Of a DNA stretch of 40,555 bases, positions 24,262 through 34,060 are shown one piece after another. The notes under the pieces were generated by a model that did no database searches, was not told the origin of the DNA, and saw only the letters and a list, made by a program, of their open reading frames with translations. Within the stretch, counting starts at the first letter, position 1. The number at the start of each line of letters is the position of its first letter. Both the position numbers and the translations under genes were made by a program. Origin of the DNA: Gammaproteobacteria bacterium (lineage in GTDB: Bacteria > Pseudomonadota > Gammaproteobacteria > Chromatiales > Chromatiaceae); assembly GCA_020445405.1 (NCBI GenBank), contig JAGRGQ010000035.1, positions 1 through 40,555 on the forward strand. Reading direction: 5' to 3'.

Positions 24262-26049
24262 ATGCACGCAACGCTGGCAGAACAGACCGCAGACCAACAC
24301 CGGTCAGGTCCGCTGAGCGCAATGCAGCTGAATCGGTTGAACCGGGCGATTCAGGGCCTCAGCGTGCAGCAGCTGAACTGGGCCAGTGGATATCTGCTCG
24401 GCATCGGCGAGCGCCAGTCACCGGCTGAGCAATCCGAAACCGGTGTCCGGATCACACTGTTGTACGCCTCCCAGACCGGAAATTCACGCGTGGTCGCTGA
24501 GGCGCTGGCCGAGGCGAGCGCATCCAGGGGGCTCAACACCCGGCTGCTTTCCATAGACGAGTTCCGGCCAAGAGAGATCTCCAAAGAGCGCGTGCTGATC
24601 CTGGTTGTGAGCACCCATGGTGAGGGAGAACCGCCGGAGAGCGCCCGGCAGCTGTACCGATTTCTGCATGGCGAGAGGGCTCCCCGGCTGGATGGCCTCA
24701 GGTATGCGGTGTTCGGCTTGGGTGACTCCAGCTACGAGCATTTCTGTAAAGCAGGCCGGGATTTCGATCAACGGCTGGAGGCGTTGGGTGCCAGCCGCCT
24801 GTTAAAACGGGTCGATGCCGACCTGGATTTCCACTCCCCCGAAAAAAACTGGGTTACCGAAGTGCTCGAGAAGATCGACGGATTGGTTCCTTCCGATCCG
24901 AAGAGAGTGATTGCGCTGAGCGTTGCACGCCACAGCAGGCATCACGATCGCGAAAATCCTTTTACCGCCAAGCTGTTGGAAAATCGCCGCATCACAACGT
25001 CGAGTGCGCTGTCGGATGTGCGCCATATCGCGCTGGAGATCGACCCGGCGTCGATCAGCTATGCACCAGGCGACGCACTCGGAGTCTGGTTTCGCAACGA
25101 TCCGGCGCTGGTGGACGCCATTTTGCAGACGACCGGACTCGAGGGCGGTACCACGGTCACGCTGGAGAACAGGGAGCTGGCGCTGGCGGATGCGCTTGGC
25201 AGCAACCTGGAACTGACACGGTTACACCCTTCGGTGGCGACTCGCTGGGCCGAAATCGGCAGTGCCGCAGCACTGAAACAGATTGCGGCTGACGGCAGTG
25301 CTCTGCGCGAATATTGCGCCGGCCGGCAGCTTATCGATCTTCTCTCCGACTATCCGGCGCGGCCTGGTGCAGACACCCTGACGCAACTGCTGCAACCGCT
25401 GCAGCCGCGACTCTACTCAATAGCGTCCAGTCAGGCGGAATTCGAGGACGAAGTGCATCTGACGGTATCGGTCGTCCGCTACCGTGCGCACAACCGCAGT
25501 CATATCGGGGGCGCCTCAGGTTATCTCGCAACGCGCATAGAGGAGGGCGGGCTGCTGGATGTGTATGTGGCGGAGAATCGCAGTTTTCGGCTTCCCAGCG
25601 ACGGCGACACTCCCGTCATCATGATTGGTGCGGGCACCGGCATCGCGCCTTTCCGCGGTTTTCTGCAGCAGCGGGCGGCCCAGGGGGATACCGGCAAAAA
25701 CTGGCTGATCTTCGGTAATCGTCAGTTTCACGCTGACTTTCTCTACCAGACAGAGTGGTTGGCCGCGCGCAAAGCGGGGCTCCTTGCGCGTGCAACGCTG
25801 GCCTTCTCGCGCGACGGCCACGGTGCGGCCTACGTCCAGGATCGTCTGCTCGACCAGGGGGAGGTGCTCTACCGCTGGCTGCAGGAGGGTGCCAGCGTCT
25901 ACGTATGCGGCGGATCCGAGATGGCGGCCGGGGTGCACGACGCGCTGGTATTGGTGGCACAGTCGCAGGGCGCACTGGATTCGGATGCCGCCGCCGAATA
26001 TGTGGAAAATCTGCGCACGCAACAGCGTTATTTGAGGGATGTCTACTGA
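24262..26049 (+). CDS. cysJ: Assimilatory sulfite reductase (NADPH) flavoprotein subunit
   Basis: 595 aa from the ATG at 24262, which has GGAGGAG 6 bases upstream; an earlier in-frame TTG at 24220 lacks one. CysJ passes electrons from NADPH through FAD and FMN to CysI, which reduces sulfite to sulfide. Domains in order: flavodoxin (about 64-205; FMN loop ASQTGNS at 69-75, STHGEGEPPE, FGLGDSSYEHFC), connecting region, FAD-binding (RLYSIASSQ, then GGASGYLA) and NADPH-binding (GAGTGIAPFRGFLQQR, the last YVCGG). The C-terminus RYLRDVY is canonical. The stop shares one base with the cysI start (TGATG), so the subunits are coupled. Confidence 0.97.
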   Translation: MHATLAEQTADQHRSGPLSAMQLNRLNRAIQGLSVQQLNWASGYLLGIGERQSPAEQSETGVRITLLYASQTGNSRVVAEALAEASASRGLNTRLLSIDEFRPREISKERVLILVVSTHGEGEPPESARQLYRFLHGERAPRLDGLRYAVFGLGDSSYEHFCKAGRDFDQRLEALGASRLLKRVDADLDFHSPEKNWVTEVLEKIDGLVPSDPKRVIALSVARHSRHHDRENPFTAKLLENRRITTSSALSDVRHIALEIDPASISYAPGDALGVWFRNDPALVDAILQTTGLEGGTTVTLENRELALADALGSNLELTRLHPSVATRWAEIGSAAALKQIAADGSALREYCAGRQLIDLLSDYPARPGADTLTQLLQPLQPRLYSIASSQAEFEDEVHLTVSVVRYRAHNRSHIGGASGYLATRIEEGGLLDVYVAENRSFRLPSDGDTPVIMIGAGTGIAPFRGFLQQRAAQGDTGKNWLIFGNRQFHADFLYQTEWLAARKAGLLARATLAFSRDGHGAAYVQDRLLDQGEVLYRWLQEGASVYVCGGSEMAAGVHDALVLVAQSQGALDSDAAAEYVENLRTQQRYLRDVY

Positions 26050-27728
26050 TGGACTCGAAAGTTCATGCAAACGAAATAATCAAGGCCGGCAGCAACTACC
26101 TGCGCGGTACCCTGCGCGAGAGCATGGCCGATGAGTTGACCGGCGCACTGGACCCGGCAGATGCGCAGCTGAGTAAGTTTCATGGTTTCTACGAGCAGGA
26201 TGACCGGGATCTGCGGCAGGAGCGCCAGCAGAAACTGCTTGAACCCTATTACAGCTTTATGCTGCGCGCAAGGCTGCCTGGCGGTATCTGCACGCCGCGG
26301 CAGTGGCTGACGATCGATTCAGTGGCACGGCGTCTTGGCAATGGCAGCATCCGTCTGACCACCCGTCAGACTTTTCAATACCACGGCATATTGAAGCGCA
26401 ACCTGAAGCACCTGATTCAGGAGATCAACAGCGTGATGATCGACTCCATCGGCGGCTGTGGAGACGTCAACCGCAACGTGCTGTGCAACCCCAATCCTGT
26501 GCAATCGAAACTGCACGCCGAGGTCTCCCAATGGGCGCGGAGTATCAGCGAAGCGCTGCTCCCGAAGACGCGTGCCTACCACGAGATCTGGCTCGACGGC
26601 GAACGGGTGGAGGGCGGCGACAGTGAACCCCTTTACGGGGAGACTTATCTTCCGCGTAAATTCAAGACCGCGGTGGCGATTCCACCCAGTAACGACGTCG
26701 ATGTCTACACCAACGACCTTGGCTTCGTGGCGATAGCGGAGAGGGCCGGGCTGGTTGGATTCAACGTACTGGCCGGTGGCGGCATGGGCACCACCCACGG
26801 CGACATCAGTACCTATCCGCGCCTGGCCGACGAGCTTGGCTTAATAGCACCGGAACAGGTGATTGCCGTCGCCCAGGCTGTAGTGGCCGTTCAGCGAGAC
26901 CATGGGAACCGTTGCAGCCGCCGCCACGCGCGGCTCAAATACACCGTCGAGAGTATGGGTATCGAGAGCTTTCGTCGCGAGGTGGAGCGGCGTTCGGACG
27001 TCACCTTCCAGCCGCCGCGCCCAGTGAGTTTCCAGCATCAAGGCGACAGATACGGTTGGGTTGAGGGTGGCGACGGTAACTGGCACCTCACCCTCTACAT
27101 CGAGAATGGACGGGTGACCGATGTGCCCGACGCGCAATTGATGACGGGCATGCGAAAAATTGCACGGCTGCATCAGGGCGATTTCCGTATTACCCCGAAT
27201 CAGAATTTGGTGGTTGCCGGTGTACCGGAGAAGCATAAGGAGCGTATCGAGGCACTTGCCCGGCATCACGGGCTGTTGCGCAGCCGGAGCCGGCTCCGGC
27301 TCAACAGCATCGCCTGCGTCGCGCTGCCTACCTGCCCACAGGCCATGGCGGAAGCGGAGCGCTGCCTGCCTGAATTGATGACCGAAATCGAACAGTTGGC
27401 CGCCAGCCACGGGCTCCCGGATCTGACCACGGTAATACGTATGACGGGTTGCCCAAACGGCTGCGCCCGTCCTTACGTGGCCGAAATCGGACTGGTGGGA
27501 AAAGGGCCGGGCAGTTACAACCTGATGCTTGGCGGTGACGGTCGTGGGCTGCGCCTGAACCGACTATACCGGGAGAATCTCAAACAGGCCGGGATTCTGC
27601 AGGAGCTGGACAGGCTGTTCAAACGATACGCTGGAGAACGCCTCGACCGGGAGAGTTTTGGGGATTTTACGCTTCGCGTCGGCCTGCTACCGGCAGTGCT
27701 CGATAGCAGGGAGGGTTTTTATGACTGA
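26049..27728 (+). CDS. cysI: Assimilatory sulfite reductase (NADPH) hemoprotein subunit
   Basis: 559 aa starting at the ATG that overlaps the cysJ stop. CysI carries a sirohaem coupled to a 4Fe-4S cluster and reduces sulfite to sulfide by six electrons. The cluster/sirohaem cysteines are present in the standard C-x5-C ... C-x3-C form: CVALPTC and [11 protein letters not shown]. Substrate- and sirohaem-contacting segments include [43 protein letters not shown] and the [13 protein letters not shown] strand. Length agrees with E. coli CysI (570 aa). A sirohaem synthase gene is not in the window. Confidence 0.97.
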   Translation: MDSKVHANEIIKAGSNYLRGTLRESMADELTGALDPADAQLSKFHGFYEQDDRDLRQERQQKLLEPYYSFMLRARLPGGICTPRQWLTIDSVARRLGNGSIRLTTRQTFQYHGILKRNLKHLIQEINSVMIDSIGGCGDVNRNVLCNPNPVQSKLHAEVSQWARSISEALLPKTRAYHEIWLDGERVEGGDSEPLYGETYLPRKFKTAVAIPPSNDVDVYTNDLGFVAIAERAGLVGFNVLAGGGMGTTHGDISTYPRLADELGLIAPEQVIAVAQAVVAVQRDHGNRCSRRHARLKYTVESMGIESFRREVERRSDVTFQPPRPVSFQHQGDRYGWVEGGDGNWHLTLYIENGRVTDVPDAQLMTGMRKIARLHQGDFRITPNQNLVVAGVPEKHKERIEALARHHGLLRSRSRLRLNSIACVALPTCPQAMAEAERCLPELMTEIEQLAASHGLPDLTTVIRMTGCPNGCARPYVAEIGLVGKGPGSYNLMLGGDGRGLRLNRLYRENLKQAGILQELDRLFKRYAGERLDRESFGDFTLRVGLLPAVLDSREGFYD

Positions 27729-28443
27729 CGCCAGGTTAATCGAGTCACTGTTACGCGGCGACGAACACGCCCTGAATTTGGCAAACGGACGCCTGATCAA
27801 TCTTTCCGCACGGGAGCGCATCCACTGGGCGCTGCAGAATCTGCCGGGGCGTCCGGTTCTCAGCTCCAGTTTCGGAATTCAGGGCGCCCTCATGCTCCAC
27901 CTGGTAACCGGAGCGGTGCCGGATATCCCGATTGTGATGATCGATACCGGGTACCTGTTCCCGGAGACCTATGTTTTTATAGATGCGTTGCGCGAACGGC
28001 TGTCGCTGAATCTCCACGTCTATCGTCCCGGGGAATCCGCGGCCTGGCAGGAGGCGCGCTACGGTCGTCTGTGGGAACAGGGCGTGGAGGGCATAGCGCG
28101 CTATAACCGGATCAACAAGGTTGAGCCGATGCAGCGCGCCCTCAGCGAACTGGAGGCAGGCACCTGGTTCGCAGGCCTGCGGCGTCAGCAGTCGGACAGC
28201 CGCTCCGGCCTGCCGGTCCTGCGCATACAGGACGGACGCTTCAAGCTGCATCCGGTTATCGATTGGACTGACCGCGATGTTCACCGCTACCTGAAACAGC
28301 AGGATCTGCCCTATCACCCGCTCTGGGAAAAAGGCTATGTATCGGTTGGGGATGTGCATACCAGCCGGCCGCTGCTGCCTGGAATGAGCGAGCAGGAGAC
28401 CCGTTTCTTCGGCTTGAAGCGGGAGTGTGGGTTGCACGAATAG
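27721..28443 (+). CDS. cysH: Phosphoadenosine phosphosulfate (PAPS) reductase
   Basis: 240 aa from ATG 27721, which overlaps the end of cysI by 8 bases and has GGGAGG 6 bases upstream. The enzyme reduces PAPS to sulfite using thioredoxin. The nucleotide-binding region has [15 protein letters not shown] and [26 protein letters not shown] is the PAPS-contact segment. The catalytic cysteine is C236 in KRECGLHE. The CC...CxxC cysteines that bind the 4Fe-4S cluster of APS reductases are missing, so this is the PAPS-specific type. That agrees with cysC (APS kinase) lying next in the cluster. Confidence 0.96.
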   Translation: MTDARLIESLLRGDEHALNLANGRLINLSARERIHWALQNLPGRPVLSSSFGIQGALMLHLVTGAVPDIPIVMIDTGYLFPETYVFIDALRERLSLNLHVYRPGESAAWQEARYGRLWEQGVEGIARYNRINKVEPMQRALSELEAGTWFAGLRRQQSDSRSGLPVLRIQDGRFKLHPVIDWTDRDVHRYLKQQDLPYHPLWEKGYVSVGDVHTSRPLLPGMSEQETRFFGLKRECGLHE

Positions 28444-28514
28444 CACTCAATCCAAAGCGATGTTTTTTTAACCGGCAACCTCTTTTTTTTATGAAAATAT
28501 CTGGAGCAGCGGCA

Positions 28515-29141
28515 ATGAACGGCAACGTAGTATGGCATTTCCACCCGGTGAAGCGGCAGGACCGCGCAGCACAGAAATCCCAGACACCGCTGGTAATCTG
28601 GTTCACCGGCCTGAGCGCGTCGGGTAAATCCACCATCGCCGGAGCGCTGGAGCAGATCCTCACCCAGCAGGGTTACCATACCTATCTGCTCGATGGCGAC
28701 AATGTACGGCACGGACTTTGCCGTGATCTGGGTTTCGGTGACAGCGACCGCAGTGAAAATATCCGGCGCGTGGGAGAAGTGGCCAAACTGATGGCGGACG
28801 CCGGTTTGATCACGCTCGCTGCGTTTATCTCTCCTTTCGAGAGTGACCGGCAGACAGTCCGCGATATACTGCCTGAGGGGCAGTTCGTGGAGGTGTTTGT
28901 CGATGCAACGCTGGATGTCTGCCGGGAGCGTGATCCCAAGCAGCTCTACGCGAAAGCGGATCGCGGTGAGATCAAATGCTTCACCGGCATAGACAGTCCC
29001 TATCAGGTACCGCGCAATCCCGAGGTGAGAATCGACGCCAGCCGGCTCAGCGTCGCCGAAGCAGTCAATCAGTTACTCGCCTACCTGCATGCCAGCGGCG
29101 CGTTGAAAGAGGGGTATCAACCGTTGACCATCGCCAGTTAA
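28515..29141 (+). CDS. cysC: Adenylylsulfate (APS) kinase
   Basis: 208 aa from ATG 28515, preceded by GGAG at 8 bases; the ATG at 28491 lacks any ribosome-binding site. CysC phosphorylates APS to PAPS, the substrate of CysH. Features: NVVWHFHPV at the N-terminus as in E. coli CysC, Walker [52 protein letters not shown] and [11 protein letters not shown]. The gap after cysH is about 70 bases, so co-transcription is probable. ATP sulfurylase, which makes APS, is not in this window. The end is 13 bases from the convergent msrA. Confidence 0.96.
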   Translation: MNGNVVWHFHPVKRQDRAAQKSQTPLVIWFTGLSASGKSTIAGALEQILTQQGYHTYLLDGDNVRHGLCRDLGFGDSDRSENIRRVGEVAKLMADAGLITLAAFISPFESDRQTVRDILPEGQFVEVFVDATLDVCRERDPKQLYAKADRGEIKCFTGIDSPYQVPRNPEVRIDASRLSVAEAVNQLLAYLHASGALKEGYQPLTIAS

Positions 29142-29154
29142 AGTGCTGAATCAG

Positions 29155-29790
<636 letters not shown>

Positions 29791-29985
29791 CGTTTTATCC
29801 TCCTAATATTTTGCGGTATTCACAGCGCAGAGGGCCTGCTCTCCGTTGTGGTCCCAGCGCAAAAAAAGAGATATTTTGCGCATTGACCTGGACTGTTACT
29901 TGAATTTTCGACCAAAACCGATTCCTCTTCCAGACCAGGGAAAACAGGGGAATAATAGTACGCCGGGGATGCTCACCAGCCCGAG

Positions 29986-31314
29986 ATGAAACCCTATTCG
30001 GAACCACCCATGAGCAGAGACAGTGAACACCCGCTGAAAGCGCACCTGAATCTATTCGGACCGGCCCTCATTGTTACGCTGCTGGGCTTCCTGTTGGCGT
30101 ACCAGTTCGTGGATCCGGCGCCGCCCGACCATATTCGTATCGCGAGCGGGAATAAGGATGGCGCCTACTATCTATTCGCGCGGCAATACCGGGAATATCT
30201 TGCCCGGGAAGGTATAGAACTGGAGGTCGTGACCAGTGCCGGGTCGCTGGAAAACATTCAACTGCTGGAGAGCGGTCGGGTTGATTTGGCATTCGTCCAG
30301 GGTGGACTTGCGGACAAGGCAACACAGGGGAATCTTGTATCCCTCGGCAGTTTCTACTACGAACCGCTCTGGATGTTCCATCGGGGTGAGCTTGAAATCA
30401 ACACGCTCACCGGGCTGAAGCAGCGTCGCGTTGCGGTCGGGGCGGAGCGAAGCGGGACCCGCGCCCTCGCGCTTCAGTTGCTGGGCGACAACAACCTGCA
30501 CGCAGCAGATGTGCGCATGCTCTCCATTGACGGACACGAAGCGGCCGAAGCGCTGTTGGCGGGTGAGATCGATGCCGCGTTCTTCGTCGCCTCGCCCAAG
30601 TCGCCGGTGGTGCGCAGCCTGCTGGAGTCGGAGTCTCTGAAACTGATGAGTTTCGGGCGCGCGGATGCCTACACCCGCCTGCATCCTTACCTTTCCAGCG
30701 TGTTGTTGCCGGAAGGTGTGGTCAATATGGAGCGGAATCTTCCGGGCAGCGAGACGCGGTTGCTGAGCGCCACCGCCAATCTGGTCGCGACTGACCGGTT
30801 ACACCCGGCCCTGGTGGAACTGCTGGTTTATGTGGGAGGCAGGATCCACGGCGCTGGCGGCTGGTTCGAAGCGCGGGGCGAATTTCCCTCACCCGCCTAT
30901 ACGGACTTTCCACTGTCTGCCGATGCGGCCCGCTTCTACGAGCGGGGACCCTCTTTTCTGCAGCGTTACCTGCCTTTCTGGACCGCCAGTCTGCTGGACC
31001 GCCTCAAAGTGATGCTGCTGCCTTTGATCGCATTGCTGCTGCCTTTAATCAAGATCATGCCCGGCATCTTTAACTGGCGCATGCGCTCGCGTATCTATCC
31101 CTGGTACCGGGAGATTCTGGCTATCGACAGGAAGATGGTGGCGGGGGAGCTGAATGTGGATAACTCGCTGCAGAAGCTGAATGATATAGAGCGAAAAGTC
31201 GCCAATATTTCGGTGCCTCTGTCGTTTGCAGAGGAGCTGTATGAATTGCGCCGGCATATCAGCCTGGCGCGGGAACGCCTGGAAAAATGGCGGAACGGGA
31301 CTGAGCGGAACTGA
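29986..31314 (+). CDS. TAXI-family TRAP-like solute-binding protein with membrane anchors at both ends
   Basis: 442 aa (a second ATG at 30010 would give 434; neither has a clear ribosome-binding site). Residues 24-40 form an N-terminal membrane helix. Residues about 48-320 resemble the TAXI (TRAP-associated extracytoplasmic immunogenic) binding domain: IRIASGNKDGAYYLFARQY, VVTSAGSLENIQLLESGRVDLAFVQGG, VAVGAERSGTRALALQLL and EALLAGEIDAAFFVASPKS. A second membrane helix lies at about 341-365, then a charged 77-residue cytoplasmic-side tail with helical, coiled-coil-like heptads (SLQKLNDIERKV, ELRRHISLARERLEKW). No TRAP permease gene is nearby, so it may sense rather than transport. Ligand unknown. 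Confidence 0.8.
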   Translation: MKPYSEPPMSRDSEHPLKAHLNLFGPALIVTLLGFLLAYQFVDPAPPDHIRIASGNKDGAYYLFARQYREYLAREGIELEVVTSAGSLENIQLLESGRVDLAFVQGGLADKATQGNLVSLGSFYYEPLWMFHRGELEINTLTGLKQRRVAVGAERSGTRALALQLLGDNNLHAADVRMLSIDGHEAAEALLAGEIDAAFFVASPKSPVVRSLLESESLKLMSFGRADAYTRLHPYLSSVLLPEGVVNMERNLPGSETRLLSATANLVATDRLHPALVELLVYVGGRIHGAGGWFEARGEFPSPAYTDFPLSADAARFYERGPSFLQRYLPFWTASLLDRLKVMLLPLIALLLPLIKIMPGIFNWRMRSRIYPWYREILAIDRKMVAGELNVDNSLQKLNDIERKVANISVPLSFAEELYELRRHISLARERLEKWRNGTERN

Positions 31315-31335
31315 GCGGCTCCCAGAAGCAGCGCG

Positions 31336-31560
31336 TCAATCCAGACTAGGACCCAAAACAAAATCGAGTACACGATAGCCGTGCTTCTCCAGCGCGTCCT
31401 CTATATCTTCCCAACTGTAGTCCGGATCGCCCTCCTCCACTGCTGAAATAATACCAGTCACGTGCCGGAAAGCCTCTTGTTCTTTCCTGTCCTCGGGTAT
31501 GCTCACGACCCGGATGCCGCCCGGTTCGCCCGCGGGTAATACCATCAATCTGACGTTCAT
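31336..31560 (-). CDS. Small conserved-looking hypothetical protein
   Basis: 74 aa, acidic, soluble. It starts at ATG 31560 with AGGAG five bases upstream, a good ribosome-binding site. The sequence has a folded-protein pattern: strand MNVRLMVLP, IRVVSIPED, helix KEQEAFRHVTGIISAVEE, helix SWEDIEDALEKHG, strand YRVLDFVLGPSLD. I do not know its function. It converges with the TAXI gene, 21 bases apart. Confidence 0.7.
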   Translation of the reverse strand: MNVRLMVLPAGEPGGIRVVSIPEDRKEQEAFRHVTGIISAVEEGDPDYSWEDIEDALEKHGYRVLDFVLGPSLD

Positions 31561-31697
31561 GCATGCTCCTGAAATTCACACGACCGGTCTGGTTCCAGTC
31601 AATTGAAAGCGATCACTGGTTTAAAGTCCCAAATTCAGGATCTGTAAATCCCCCGGTTTTAGCCGGAAGAGAAAACCCCCTCTGCTCTCGGAGGGTA

Positions 31698-31774
31698 TCG
31701 CAAAGGTTCTGTCCCTTCTCCTTTCGAGAGAGTTTCGCAAAGATTCTGTCCCTTCTCCCTTCGAGGGAGAGGGG
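31698..31774. repeat. Two 35-base direct repeats carrying the hairpin core
   Basis: Copy 1 (31698-31732) and copy 2 (31735-31769) share TCGCAAAG, TTCTGTCCCTTCTCC and TTCGAG and differ at three positions. Copy 2 extends into the exact 26-base core (31749-31774) also found at 16585-16610. Copy 1 has a degraded stem (CTCCTTTCGAGAGAG). Confidence 0.85.
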
Positions 31775-31775
31775 A

Positions 31776-31796
31776 GAGTCGGCCTTCAGCCGACTC
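31776..31796. repeat. Perfect hairpin
   Basis: GAGTCGGC (31776-31783) pairs with GCCGACTC (31789-31796) around a 5-base loop. No U-run follows, so terminator function is doubtful. Confidence 0.8.
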
Positions 31797-31822
31797 GGAT
31801 ATTGTCTGGCTGCAACCCGAAG

Positions 31823-31843
31823 CCACCGGCTTTAAGCCGGTGG
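31823..31843. repeat. Perfect REP-like hairpin
   Basis: CCACCGGC (31823-31830) pairs with GCCGGTGG (31836-31843) around TTTAA. The GC-rich stem with a short AT loop is REP-like; it lies 26 bases after the preceding hairpin. Confidence 0.8.
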
Positions 31844-32071
31844 AGCACTCACAGTTTACGCAGTAACCACACTCTCTGTCATTGATGCTGCTCAAAGCGT
31901 CTGAGATGTGCAATCCAGTTCACGTACCGATTTTCTTTCTGCAGGCGGTGTTCTGTCGTTGCGTCTCTTTGCACCTAAAATTTTCAACAGCATCGCTTTG
32001 CATGGATCTCTTGTCCTGTGGCGGGGAAATGTCTATGCTCCCGGCTGCTCATTTAAACCGGGAGAAATACC

Positions 32072-33052
32072 GTGTCCGATAACGAAAAGCGCGTCATCTT
32101 CATATTTCCTGGCCAGGGATCCCAATACCCCGGTATGGGTAGCGACTTGTTCACTGACTTTGACGCCGCAAGGTCAATCTACGAAGAGGCCAGTGACATA
32201 CTCGGGTACGATATGACGAAGCTTTCGTTTGATGACCCCAATGACCGGATCAACCTGACGCGGTACACCCAGCCGGTGTTGCTCACCCATCAAATTGCCT
32301 GCCTCAGTGCATACCGGGCATTGGCTGAAATGCCGCTGCGGCCGATCGCGGCCGCCGGCCACAGCCTGGGTGAGTACAGCGCACTGGTTGCCGCAGAGGT
32401 GCTCACATTCGCCGACGCGCTGCGTCTGGTGGCGAAACGCGGCGAGTTGATGGGAGACTTCGGAGAAGGTGAGATGGCCGCATTGACGCTGGATCTCGAC
32501 ACTGCCCGCCCGTTGGCGGACAAACATTACTGTGGCATCGCCGGACTCAATCTGCCCGATCAGACAGTGGTGGGTGGTGCGGCTGCCGACCTGGATGCGT
32601 TGGCTGCGGAGATGGCTGAGATCATGCCCAGAAAGCGGGCGGTCAGACTGAAAACAGAGGGCGCCTTTCATACGTACTACATGGTGGAGGCGGCACGTCG
32701 ATTCCGCGAAGCGCTGGACCAGACGGAAATTGCCGATGCTTCGCTCAAGGTGTTGTCAAACTATACCGGCGGTTATCACGAAAACAGTGCGGAAACCATT
32801 AAATCCCGTCTCTTCTTCCAGCTGTTTCATCCGGTCAACTGGATAGGCTGCCTGCAAACCGCGCTGGATGACAACATCGAACTGTTTATGGAGTTTGGTG
32901 GCGGCATCGGGGATGGAGACGGCCCCACGGAGAAGCGTCCGAACCTGGAGGGGATGGTCAAGAAATTCACGCGCCGGGCTGATCCGAAACCTGGATACAT
33001 ACCCGCCATCAACAGTGCGACCATCCGGGAAGCGGCACACATCTCCGCATGA
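32072..33052 (+). CDS. Freestanding malonyl-CoA:ACP transacylase-like acyltransferase
   Basis: 326 aa, GTG start at 32072 with GGGAG 8 bases before it. FabD-type enzymes move malonyl groups from CoA to acyl carrier protein through a Ser/His pair. Visible are PGQGSQYPGMG (13-23), the nucleophile motif GHSLGE with S98, R123 in AKRGELM (the carboxylate-binding Arg of malonyl-specific enzymes) and H200 in GAFHTYYM. No fabH, fabG, acpP or fabF lies nearby, so this is probably not the housekeeping FabD. After residue 270 it has an unusual Gly/Asp-rich GGGIGDGDGPTEKRPN and a basic tail. A role in polyketide or polyunsaturated lipid synthesis, or with the adjacent propionyl/methylmalonyl-CoA genes, is possible but unproven. 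Confidence 0.85.
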   Translation: MSDNEKRVIFIFPGQGSQYPGMGSDLFTDFDAARSIYEEASDILGYDMTKLSFDDPNDRINLTRYTQPVLLTHQIACLSAYRALAEMPLRPIAAAGHSLGEYSALVAAEVLTFADALRLVAKRGELMGDFGEGEMAALTLDLDTARPLADKHYCGIAGLNLPDQTVVGGAAADLDALAAEMAEIMPRKRAVRLKTEGAFHTYYMVEAARRFREALDQTEIADASLKVLSNYTGGYHENSAETIKSRLFFQLFHPVNWIGCLQTALDDNIELFMEFGGGIGDGDGPTEKRPNLEGMVKKFTRRADPKPGYIPAINSATIREAAHISA

Positions 33053-33124
33053 ACGGTCAGCCGCGTGCGCGCAACGATCTTCCGCACAACCCACCATTTG
33101 CCCCGGTGGTCAGGGCGTAAATCA

Positions 33125-33574
33125 TTACTCGAAGAACGCTGAATAACGGCCCTGGAACCGGGCCGCCACCTTGTCACCGCTCAGAATCTCCGTGATCAGG
33201 GTAATCGCGGCTCTCTCCCCGTTTCCCACTCGTTTCATGAAGGGCTCAAAGGTGCCGTCTTCGGGCAGGTGGCACAGCGCCCTGATCTCCCCTTTGACCG
33301 GTGAAAAATACTTTATCGAAGCGTCGCCAAGGACGCTCAGCGCCTGTACGCCGGCCTCTTCGTATTTCAGATGCAGCATTGCCCAGCCTGCAACCGCACA
33401 GATGCTGAACTGGCTGCCACCGAAAGCGGTTCCATGAATGTTGACGTTCGGTCCGAAGTCGGCTGTAGCCGTCAACTTGTCGCCATCATACCCAACTACA
33501 TTGACCCCCATCTGACGCGTCAGCGGCACCTCCCTGTGCAGTGTTTGCGTCAGAACGTCCAGGCGAAACGCCAT
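33125..33574 (-). CDS. Hotdog-fold thioesterase domain protein (YiiD C-terminal type)
   Basis: 149 aa from ATG 33574; the frame is open to 33628 but that would overlap the upstream gene. Probable acyl-CoA thioesterase of the YiiD C-terminal/DUF4442-like group. The hotdog helix is visible in NIHGTAFGGSQFSICAVAGWAML, preceded by a strand LTATADFGPN and followed by VLGDASIKYFSPVKGEI. It lies 20 bases after the methylmalonyl-CoA epimerase gene on the same strand and is probably the last gene of that operon. A role in releasing CoA from stalled acyl-CoA intermediates would fit, but is inference. Confidence 0.75.
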   Translation of the reverse strand: MAFRLDVLTQTLHREVPLTRQMGVNVVGYDGDKLTATADFGPNVNIHGTAFGGSQFSICAVAGWAMLHLKYEEAGVQALSVLGDASIKYFSPVKGEIRALCHLPEDGTFEPFMKRVGNGERAAITLITEILSGDKVAARFQGRYSAFFE

Positions 33575-33594
33575 GTTGTCAAGCCCGATTGAAC

Positions 33595-33993
33595 TCAGGC
33601 CTGCTCCAGTTCGACCAGCGTTCCGCAAAAATCCTTCGGGTGCAGAAACAGCACCGGTTTATTATGCGCGCCGATTTTGATATCCCCGAGAACTCGGGCG
33701 CCCTCTGCCACCATCTTTTTGGCCGCAGCCTGGATATCCTCTACTTCATAACAGACGTGGTGAACCCCGCCGTTGGGATTGTTTTCCAGAAATTTCGCGA
33801 TAGGGGATTTCTCTCCCAGCGGATGCAGCAACTCGATTTTGGTATTTGGCAGTTCTACAAAAACCGTCGTGACGCCATGTTCGGGAATGTCGGCTGGGGC
33901 TGAGACTTTCGCTCCCAGCGTGTCACGGTAGACCGCGGTTCCCGCTTCAAGATCAGGCACGACTATGGCAACGTGGTTCAGGTTTCCTATCAT
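33595..33993 (-). CDS. mce: Methylmalonyl-CoA epimerase
   Basis: 132 aa, the usual length. A vicinal-oxygen-chelate metalloenzyme that converts (S)- to (R)-methylmalonyl-CoA between propionyl-CoA carboxylase and the mutase. The motifs NLNHVAIVVPDLE (metal His 7), the IELLHPLGEKSPIAKFLENN segment, GGVHHVCYEVEDI and the C-terminal GTLVELEQA (metal Glu) are all characteristic. Its position between meaB and the thioesterase gene, on the same strand as pccAB and mcm, supports the call. Confidence 0.96.
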   Translation of the reverse strand: MIGNLNHVAIVVPDLEAGTAVYRDTLGAKVSAPADIPEHGVTTVFVELPNTKIELLHPLGEKSPIAKFLENNPNGGVHHVCYEVEDIQAAAKKMVAEGARVLGDIKIGAHNKPVLFLHPKDFCGTLVELEQA

Positions 33994-34060
33994 CTCTATC
34001 TCGCTTGTGCAGTTTAAAGGAAATGCGCGTGGTTGCGCGCCATTGAGAACACATCACTCT

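Larger units (their letters stand above)
31561..32071. other. Intergenic region with hairpin cluster
   Basis: About 510 bases between the 74-aa gene and the transacylase. The central part (31650-31843) is packed with repeats and hairpins listed separately. Open frames here are products of the repeats and are not called. The last 30 bases include GGGAG ahead of the GTG start at 32072. Confidence 0.7.

Noticed and set aside
31659-31913. 84-codon open frame in the hairpin cluster
   Set aside because: Composed almost entirely of repeat sequence; no ribosome-binding site.
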